Below, one piece after another: positions 58,236 through 64,000 of a stretch of 64,000 nucleotides of DNA (positions are counted from its first letter, which is position 1; each line of letters starts with the position of its first letter). This stretch comes from Pullichristensenella sp963930055 (GTDB lineage Bacteria > Bacillota > Clostridia > Christensenellales > Aristaeellaceae). The stretch spans positions 124,001 through 188,000 of the forward strand of contig CAWVKS010000009.1 in the NCBI GenBank assembly GCA_963930055.1, in the 5' to 3' direction. The position numbers and the translations under genes are program-made. The notes beneath the pieces were generated by a model. It was not told where the DNA came from. It saw nothing but the letters and a program-made list of their open reading frames with translations, and did not search any database.

Positions 58236-59216
58236 TTATACCTCCCCGGCGCGGTGGCAACGCACCAGATGGCCGGGGGCGATTTCGCGCAGTTCCGGCG
58301 CCGTTTCGGCGCAGGCGGGCTGGGCGAAGGGGCAGCGCGTGTGGAAACGGCAGCCCGCGGGCGGCTCCTTGGGGCTGGGGATGTCCCCCTGCAGGATCAT
58401 ACGCTCGCGCTTGAGCGTGGGATCGGGCCGGGGGATGGCCGAAAACAGCGCCTTGGTGTAGGGATGGAGCAGGTTGTGGAAGATCTCGTCGTTGTCCGCC
58501 AGCTCCACCACCTGCCCCAGGTACATGACGCAGACGCGGTCGGAGACGTGGCGCACGACGTTGAGCGCGTGCGATATAAATACATACGTCAGGTCCATTT
58601 CCTTCTGCAAGCGCTTGAGCAGGTTGAGGATCTGCGACTGGATGGACACATCCAGCGCCGACACCGGCTCGTCGCAGAGGATGACCTTCGGCTTCAACAC
58701 GAGCGCCCGGGCGATGCTGACGCGCTGGCGCTGCCCGCCGGAGAACTCGTGGGGATAGCGGTCGGCATAGGCGGCCGAAAGGCCGACATGGTCCATGCAG
58801 GTGAGGACGGTCTTTTTGATCTCCGCCTCATCCTTCATGCCAAAGGCGCGCAGGGGTTCGGCGATGGTCTCGCCGATCTTCATGCGCGGGTCGAGGGAGG
58901 AAAAGGGGTCCTGGTAGATGATCTGAATCTCCTTGCGCAGCGCGCGCAGCTCCTCGCCCCCGATGTGGGTGATGTCGCGGCCCTGGTAGAAGATCTGGCC
59001 CGATGTGGACGGGCAGATGCGCATCAGCGTCTGCGCGAAGGTGGACTTGCCGCAGCCGCTCTCGCCGACGATGCTCAGCGTTTCGCCGCGCATGACGTCG
59101 AGCGTGATGTCGTCCACGGCGTGCACATGACCCTGCAGCGTGTGCATAAGGCCGCCGTAGACGGGGAAATAGGTTTTCAGGTTCTGTACGTGGAGAAGGA
59201 CTTCGTTGCTCTTCAC
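58236..59216 (-). CDS. dppF: Dipeptide/oligopeptide ABC transporter ATPase, DppF type
   Basis: This 326-residue ATPase has Walker A GESGCGKSTFAQ, signature FSGGQRQRVSIARAL, Walker B VILCDEPVSALD and a C-terminal oligopeptide-transporter motif with Cys residues (CRFHTRCPFAQPAC), a possible Fe-S site in this family. The start overlaps the DppD stop by ATGA. It energises peptide import with DppD. Confidence 0.92.
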   Translation of the reverse strand: MKSNEVLLHVQNLKTYFPVYGGLMHTLQGHVHAVDDITLDVMRGETLSIVGESGCGKSTFAQTLMRICPSTSGQIFYQGRDITHIGGEELRALRKEIQIIYQDPFSSLDPRMKIGETIAEPLRAFGMKDEAEIKKTVLTCMDHVGLSAAYADRYPHEFSGGQRQRVSIARALVLKPKVILCDEPVSALDVSIQSQILNLLKRLQKEMDLTYVFISHALNVVRHVSDRVCVMYLGQVVELADNDEIFHNLLHPYTKALFSAIPRPDPTLKRERMILQGDIPSPKEPPAGCRFHTRCPFAQPACAETAPELREIAPGHLVRCHRAGEV

Positions 59217-60199
59217 GCGCGCACCTCCTCACTGCCCACCAGATGGCAGGCGACCTTGCGCTCCCCCACCTTGCGCAGGCGCGGCGCTTCCTGCTTGCAG
59301 CGCTCCATGCACATGGGGCAGCGGGGGTGGAAATAGCAGCCCTGCGGCAGGGAGGCGCCGTCGGGGATCTGGCCTTCGATGGTGTCGAGCGTGTCGCGCA
59401 CTTCGTCCACGCGCGGCAGGCACTTGAGCAGCCCCTGCGTATAGGGGTGCATGGGGGTTTTGAGCAGATCGACGCAGGAACCTTCCTCGACGATCTTGCC
59501 CGCGTACATCACCACCACGCGGTCGGCGATCTCGGCGACCACGCCCAGATCGTGGGTGATGAACAGGACGGTCATGTGGTTTTCTTCCTTGAGGCGGCGG
59601 ATGATCTGCAATATCTGCGCCTGGATGGTGACGTCCAGCGCCGTGGTCGGCTCGTCGGCGATGAGCAGCTTGGGCTTGCTCGAAAGCGCCATGGCGATCA
59701 TCGCCCGCTGGCGCATGCCGCCGGAGAGCTGATGGGGGTAGGAGGCGGCACAGCGCGCGGGATCGGGCACGCCCACGGCCTTGAGGGCGCGCACGGCTTC
59801 CTCCCAGGCCGCCTGCTTGCTGATGGCCTTGTCGTGCGTGCGGATGGCTTCGGTGATCTGCGCGCCGATCTTGTGGATGGGGTTGAGGGCCGTCATCGGC
59901 TCCTGGAAGATCATGGCGATCTCCTTGCCGCGGATCCTGTCGGCCATCTCCCGCTTGTTGTATTTGAAGATATTTTCGCCGTTGTAGTAGATTTCGCCGG
60001 CGGCGTAGCGTCCCGGCGGCGTGGGCACGAGCTTGAGGATGCTCAGGGAGGTCATGGATTTCCCGCAGCCGGATTCGCCCACGACGCAGAGCGTCTCGCC
60101 GCGGCGGATGTCGAAGCTGACATCGTCGACCGCGAAGGTCTCCCGCTGGCCGCCCTTGAAGCATACGCTCAGGCCGCGGACTTCGAGTATATTGTCCAT
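59213..60199 (-). CDS. dppD: Dipeptide/oligopeptide ABC transporter ATPase, DppD type
   Basis: This 328-residue ATPase has GESGCGKSMTSLSIL, LSGGMRQRAMIAMAL, KLLIADEPTTALD and a C-terminal Cys motif (GCYFHPRCPMCMERC). It pairs with DppF. It follows the binding-protein gene across a GC-rich stem-loop. Confidence 0.92.
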   Translation of the reverse strand: MDNILEVRGLSVCFKGGQRETFAVDDVSFDIRRGETLCVVGESGCGKSMTSLSILKLVPTPPGRYAAGEIYYNGENIFKYNKREMADRIRGKEIAMIFQEPMTALNPIHKIGAQITEAIRTHDKAISKQAAWEEAVRALKAVGVPDPARCAASYPHQLSGGMRQRAMIAMALSSKPKLLIADEPTTALDVTIQAQILQIIRRLKEENHMTVLFITHDLGVVAEIADRVVVMYAGKIVEEGSCVDLLKTPMHPYTQGLLKCLPRVDEVRDTLDTIEGQIPDGASLPQGCYFHPRCPMCMERCKQEAPRLRKVGERKVACHLVGSEEVRA

Positions 60200-60230
60200 G
60201 TTGTTCCTCCTTTGCAGCGTTTGCCCGTCA

Positions 60231-60263
60231 GGCGGGCCGGGAAGGCGTCCTCCCCGGCCCGCC
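60231..60263 (-). terminator. Stem-loop between binding-protein and ATPase genes
   Basis: GGCGGGCCGGG pairs with CCCGGCCCGCC (11 bp) directly after the binding-protein stop on the minus strand. There is no T-run, so it probably stabilises the upstream message and reduces downstream expression. Confidence 0.55.
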
Positions 60264-60269
60264 GCGCGG

Positions 60270-61814
60270 TCAGGCCTTCACAGCCATGTCGAAAGCGAGA
60301 ATGTAGCAGTTGCTGTTCACGTCCCAGTCAAGGCGCGAAGAAACAGCGTAGATGGAGTTGAGCTGGAACAGGTAGAGGAATGGCGGATCATCCACCAGCT
60401 TCTGCTGCAGTTCCTGATACAGCGGGATCTTGGCTTCTTCATCGTGCAGGGCGAGGATCTCGCTGCACAATTCGTCGTAGCCCTCGATGACGTTGTAGGA
60501 GGTCATGCCGTCGGACATGATGATGCCCGTCATCCAGCTGTCGCACAGGCCGGGCTTGGACGCCCAGGACCAGGTGAACAGGCCGGAGACTTTCTCCTGA
60601 TCCTGCCCCTCGATGGTGATGGAGCGGGCGGTGGCGGTGTCGAGGTTCTCCAGGGTCACGTTGATGCCGACCTCGCCGAGGTAGTAGGCGACGGCCTGGG
60701 CGATCTCGCTGAACTTGGAGGCAGCCAGCGTGTTGACCTGCATGGTGACGTCAAAGCCGTCGGCGTAGCCGGCCTCGGCCAGGAGCTCGCGGGCCTTGTC
60801 GGGATCGTAGGTGTAGCCTTCCACGAGGCCTTCCTCATAGCCGGGGAAGTCGTGGCGCCACAGGGATTCCAGGCGCGTGCCGTAGCCGCCCATGATCGTC
60901 TCGATGATGGCGTCCACGTCCACGGCGTAGTTCATCGCCTGGCGCACGCGCTTGTCCTTGAGCGCTTCGGTGGCGCACCAGTCGAGCGTGTTGAAGCCGA
61001 TGTAGAGCACGCGGCGCTCGAGGCGGCTCTGGGTGGTGACATTGTCGTTGCCCTCGAGCATATCGAGGTATTCAAAGTTCACGTCCAGGGCGATGTCGAT
61101 GTTGCCGCTGAGCAGCTCGGCCAGCTGGGTCGCCTGCTCGGGGATGGTGCGGATGACGTACACATCCACGGCGGGCACGCCCTGCCAGTAGTCCTCGCGG
61201 GCGGTGAGGGTGATCTGCTGGTCATGCTCCCAGCTGGTGAGGACGTAGGGGCCGGTGCCGACGATGTCCTGGCCGATGGCTTCCTCGCCGATCTCCGCGC
61301 TGTAGGCGGGGGCGAGCATGGGGACGTCGGACATGTACTCGGGGATCAGGCCGCAGTACTGGTTGGTGACGACGCGCACGGTGTAATCGTCAATGGCCTC
61401 GGCGTGGTCGTAGTAGGTGATGTATTCCATCGCCTGGCGCGGATACTCCTTGGAGGCGCCGCGGTCGAGGTTCCAGATGACGGCTTCGGCGTTGAAGGGC
61501 TCGCCGTTGGAGAACTCGATGCCCTCGCGCAGGTGGAAGATCCAGGAAGTCTCGCTCTCCTGCTCCCAGGACTCCGCCAGCAGCGGCTGCAATTTCCACT
61601 CGCCATCGAAGCTGGTCAGCGATTCGCAGATGTTCATGTATACGCGGCCGCCCTGGTCGCCGGAAGCGCGATGGGGGTCAAGCGTGGTGGGATCGGAATC
61701 CTGCGCCAGGACGACCGTCACCGGCTCCTCTTCCGCGACCGCGGCCCCGGAAAAGGCAAAGGCGCTCAGAAGCAGCACCAGCGCGAGGATGATGGAAACA
61801 GACCGTTTTGCCAT
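60270..61814 (-). CDS. Peptide ABC transporter substrate-binding protein, DppA/OppA type
   Basis: This 514-residue family-5 extracellular solute-binding protein has a signal peptide (MAKRSVSIILALVLLLSAFA, cleavage near AVAEEE) and family stretches LAQDSDPTTLDPHRASGDQG, FHLREGIEFSNGEPFNAEAV and FNTLDWCATEALKDKRVRQA. No lipobox Cys follows the signal. It should capture di- or oligopeptides for DppBC. It is encoded between the permease and ATPase genes. Confidence 0.9.
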   Translation of the reverse strand: MAKRSVSIILALVLLLSAFAFSGAAVAEEEPVTVVLAQDSDPTTLDPHRASGDQGGRVYMNICESLTSFDGEWKLQPLLAESWEQESETSWIFHLREGIEFSNGEPFNAEAVIWNLDRGASKEYPRQAMEYITYYDHAEAIDDYTVRVVTNQYCGLIPEYMSDVPMLAPAYSAEIGEEAIGQDIVGTGPYVLTSWEHDQQITLTAREDYWQGVPAVDVYVIRTIPEQATQLAELLSGNIDIALDVNFEYLDMLEGNDNVTTQSRLERRVLYIGFNTLDWCATEALKDKRVRQAMNYAVDVDAIIETIMGGYGTRLESLWRHDFPGYEEGLVEGYTYDPDKARELLAEAGYADGFDVTMQVNTLAASKFSEIAQAVAYYLGEVGINVTLENLDTATARSITIEGQDQEKVSGLFTWSWASKPGLCDSWMTGIIMSDGMTSYNVIEGYDELCSEILALHDEEAKIPLYQELQQKLVDDPPFLYLFQLNSIYAVSSRLDWDVNSNCYILAFDMAVKA

Positions 61815-61870
61815 AGTTTTCCCTCCTGTGTCGAATGTTTCTCAATACACGAAGCGTGTATGATCCGGGG

Positions 61871-62725
61871 TCAGGCGCCCCTGAGGCGCGGGTCGCGCAC
61901 GTCACGGATCCAGTCGCCGACGAAGTTGATCGACAGGCAGACCAGGAAGATGACGAGGCCGGGGAAGGTGGTCAGCCACCAGGCGGTGTAGATGTAGTCG
62001 CGGCCGCTGGCGATCATGTTGCCCCAGGTGGGGATGGTGGCGGGGACGCCCATGCCCAGGAAGGTCAGCGAAGCCTCCGAAAGGATGGACGTACCCATCT
62101 CCAGCGTGCCAAGCACGATGGCCTGGTCGATGACGTTGGGCAGTATGTGGCGGAACATCACGCGCGTCTTTTTACAGCCGCTGGTGGCCGCCGCGCGCAC
62201 GAACTCGCGCTCGCGCAGCGAAAGCGTCTGGCCGCGCACCGTGCGGGCGTAGGACATCCAACCCGTGATGCCCAATACGATAATGACGTTTTTCAGCCCT
62301 GAGCCAAGCACCGCCATGAAACACAGCGCCATAAAGATGAAGGGAAAGGCCAGCATCACGTCGCAGGCGCGCATGATGACCGCGTCCACCTTGCCGCCGA
62401 AGAAGCCGGAGACGAGGCCGAGCGTGGTGCCGATGATGAGCGAGACGACCACGGACATCAGCCCGACGATCAGCGAGATCTGGCAGCCGTAGATGAGGCG
62501 GCTGAGCACGTCGCGCCCCACCTCGTCGGTGCCCAAAAGATGCGCGGAGCTGCCGCCGTCCATCCAGGCCGGGGGCTTCATGCGCAGCATGATGTTGACG
62601 TCGTTGGGGCCATAGGGGGCGATGACATCGGCGAAGATGGCGCAGAGTATCCACAGGACAATGATGACCATGCCGAACTTTGCCGTTCTGGTGCTCGATT
62701 TGAGCGTTTTCCAAAATGAACGCAT
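61871..62725 (-). CDS. dppC: Peptide ABC transporter permease, DppC type
   Basis: This 284-residue permease has six membrane segments, the GTDEVGRDVLSRLIYGCQIS motif typical of DppC and the inner-membrane coupling loop EREFVRAAATSG. GAGGAGG is 8 bp before ATG 62725, so I use that rather than the GTG six bases earlier. Confidence 0.92.
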   Translation of the reverse strand: MRSFWKTLKSSTRTAKFGMVIIVLWILCAIFADVIAPYGPNDVNIMLRMKPPAWMDGGSSAHLLGTDEVGRDVLSRLIYGCQISLIVGLMSVVVSLIIGTTLGLVSGFFGGKVDAVIMRACDVMLAFPFIFMALCFMAVLGSGLKNVIIVLGITGWMSYARTVRGQTLSLREREFVRAAATSGCKKTRVMFRHILPNVIDQAIVLGTLEMGTSILSEASLTFLGMGVPATIPTWGNMIASGRDYIYTAWWLTTFPGLVIFLVCLSINFVGDWIRDVRDPRLRGA

Positions 62726-62738
62726 GCGCACGCCCTCC

Positions 62739-63656
62739 TCACTGATAGGAAATACGAGGGTCGATCACCATATACAGCATATCGACGATAAAATTGATGC
62801 CGGCAAAGAGCAGGGCCATGACCAGCACGCAGGCCTGCACGAGCGGATAATCGTACTGCTGGATGGAAGTGACCATCAGCCGGCCCACGCCGGGCCAGGC
62901 AAACACCGACTCCACCACCACCGAGCCGCTGAGCAGATAGCCCACCTGCAGCCCGAGCATGGTGACCACGCTGAGCATGGCGTTGCGCATGCCGTGGTGC
63001 ACGTCCACGCGCAATTCGCGCACGCCCTTGGCGCGGGCGGTGGTCATATAGTCCTGCCGCATGACGTCGAGCATGGAGGAGCGCGTCAGGCGGGCGACGC
63101 TGGCGGAAAGGCCGGCGGCCAGCGTGATGGTGGGCATAATGAGCTGTTTGAACGAGCCGTAGCCCGAGGCCGGCAGGCAACCCAGCTGCACAGAGAACAG
63201 CAGGATCATCAAAAGCCCGAGCCAGAAGGCCGGCAGGGAGCGGCCGGCAATGGTGATGAACGTGACCACATTGTCCAGCCAGCTGTTGCGCTTGACCGCC
63301 GCCACGGCGCCGGCCACCAGGGCGATGGGCATGGCCAGCACAAACGCCGAGCCGGCCAGCAAAAGCGTCGCCGGCAGATGCTCGCCAATGAGGTCAAACA
63401 CCGGGCGATTGTAAAACAGGGAATTGCCAAAATCCCAGGTAAAAATGCCCTTGATGTAATCCCAGTACTGCTCGGGAATGGACTTGTCCAGCCCGAGGAT
63501 ATGGCGCAGGTTCTCCAGCGATTCCGACGAGCCCTCTGGACTGATCAGCAGTTTCGACGGGTCGCCGATCATGCGCATCATCACGAACACGATCGTCAAA
63601 ACCAGCCACAGGACGAGGAGCGTCTGTAAAAGGCGCTTGAGGACATATCTGACCAT
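62739..63656 (-). CDS. dppB: Peptide ABC transporter permease, DppB type
   Basis: This 305-residue permease starts MVRYVLKRLLQTLLVLWLVL, has six membrane segments and the loop RQDYMTTARAKGVRE. ATG 63656 has AGGGG 8 bp upstream and gives the usual DppB N-terminus. A GTG nine bases earlier is less likely. It is the first transporter gene of the run. Confidence 0.92.
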   Translation of the reverse strand: MVRYVLKRLLQTLLVLWLVLTIVFVMMRMIGDPSKLLISPEGSSESLENLRHILGLDKSIPEQYWDYIKGIFTWDFGNSLFYNRPVFDLIGEHLPATLLLAGSAFVLAMPIALVAGAVAAVKRNSWLDNVVTFITIAGRSLPAFWLGLLMILLFSVQLGCLPASGYGSFKQLIMPTITLAAGLSASVARLTRSSMLDVMRQDYMTTARAKGVRELRVDVHHGMRNAMLSVVTMLGLQVGYLLSGSVVVESVFAWPGVGRLMVTSIQQYDYPLVQACVLVMALLFAGINFIVDMLYMVIDPRISYQ

Positions 63657-63743
63657 CCAGTTCACCCCTTGCTCGCATGCGCGGCCCTGCCTTCAAGGCC
63701 GGCGGATGCGCGTTTTCCCGGAAAAGACCGCGGGGCGCGTTCC

Positions 63744-63767
63744 TTCCCCGGCCACATGGCCGGGGAA
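63744..63767 (-). terminator. Stem-loop upstream of the dpp genes
   Basis: TTCCCCGGCC/GGCCGGGGAA with a 4-base loop, flanked by a further GCGGGGC/GCCCCGC stem. It lies between the partial gene at the edge and dppB and may be a terminator or attenuator. Confidence 0.5.
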
Positions 63768-63806
63768 AGGAGCCGCCCCGCCGGGCAATGCTCCGGTGGC
63801 AAATTA

Positions 63807-64000
63807 TCAGTCGTTGACGTAGTGTTCCGCAGTGGTAAGGTCGCCGAGGATATAGGCGTAGTCGCCCGGATGCACCTTGGTCATCAGGCCGCGCAGCATG
63901 AGGAACACCGTTTCCTCGCAGGGGGCGTACATGGTCTCGATAACTTCCATGGTGCGCACGTTGCGGATCTCGGCGATGGGCGTCCCCTTGGGCACGGAGC
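63807..64000 (-). CDS. Partial: AstE/AspA-like deacylase, C-terminal end
   Basis: The visible 64 C-terminal residues (VPKGTPIAEIRNVRTMEVIE, TMYAPCEETVFLMLRGLMTK, VHPGDYAYILGD) resemble the beta-rich C-terminal domain of succinylglutamate desuccinylase/aspartoacylase-type M14 proteins. The start lies beyond the window. It reads into the dpp genes on the same strand, so it may hydrolyse an N-acyl amino acid brought in by this system. The family call is tentative because the zinc site is not in view. Confidence 0.5.
   Translation of the reverse strand, partial: SVPKGTPIAEIRNVRTMEVIETMYAPCEETVFLMLRGLMTKVHPGDYAYILGDLTTAEHYVND

Overview
The window looks like a chromosomal segment of a GC-rich, gut-type Clostridia (Bacillota). 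This is an inference. It rests on strong AGGAGG-type ribosome binding sites, near-consensus sigma-A promoters in short AT-rich gaps, Dpp/Opp and Rbs-type ABC systems, a CD1871A-family CXXC peptide, and secreted proteins with MKK...AxAEE leaders. The three complete solute-binding proteins lack a lipobox cysteine, a habit I associate loosely with Christensenellales-like lineages. I cannot assign a genus.

Layout. 1-1.2 kb: an AT-rich membrane-protein gene behind an RHS-repeat remnant, probably a decayed polymorphic toxin with its immunity gene. 1.2-7.3 kb (minus): a three-gene ABC exporter operon containing a frameshifted permease-M1 peptidase fusion, then a histidine kinase/response regulator pair. 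7.6-13.0 kb: tRNA-Arg(CCG), a secreted alpha/beta hydrolase, a peptidoglycan-binding-domain protein and a membrane diguanylate cyclase. 9.5-15.3 kb also carries two nearly identical 201-bp non-autonomous elements, an IS1182-family element and a remnant of a second one. All of these abut stem-loops, and the two small elements duplicated the stem-loop into which they inserted. 15.3-23.1 kb: two IS256-family copies in inverted orientation bracket a redox cassette made of a two-component system, a CXXC micro-protein, a NapH-like membrane ferredoxin and a Cys/Met-rich secreted thioredoxin. 23.1-23.7 kb: transposase debris and a candidate structured RNA.

23.7-53.8 kb is a large carbohydrate or polyol region. 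A DeoR repressor faces a plus-strand operon encoding an FGGY kinase, a four-gene Rbs-type importer, DeoC, a split transketolase and a fused E1 alpha/beta dehydrogenase. A convergent minus-strand operon encodes an M24-like protein and a second Rbs-type importer. Next come a Zn-dependent dehydrogenase diverging from an FGGY kinase/SAF-domain oxidoreductase pair, an RpiR regulator, a third FGGY kinase, a FucI-like isomerase, two divergent SIS-domain isomerases and a MATE exporter. The set suggests uptake, oxidation or isomerisation, phosphorylation and then aldolase/transketolase cleavage of pentose- or tetrose-like sugars, but the substrates are not known.

53.8-64 kb (minus) is a peptide-scavenging run: DppBC, binding protein, DppD, DppF, an S9 peptidase, an amidohydrolase and an M32 carboxypeptidase, preceded by a partial AstE/AspA-like gene at the window edge.

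The strongest candidates for undescribed biology are the stem-loop-targeting IS1182/MITE array, the IS256-bounded thiol-redox cassette with its metallothionein-like thioredoxin, and the multi-hairpin RNA at 23.4-23.5 kb.
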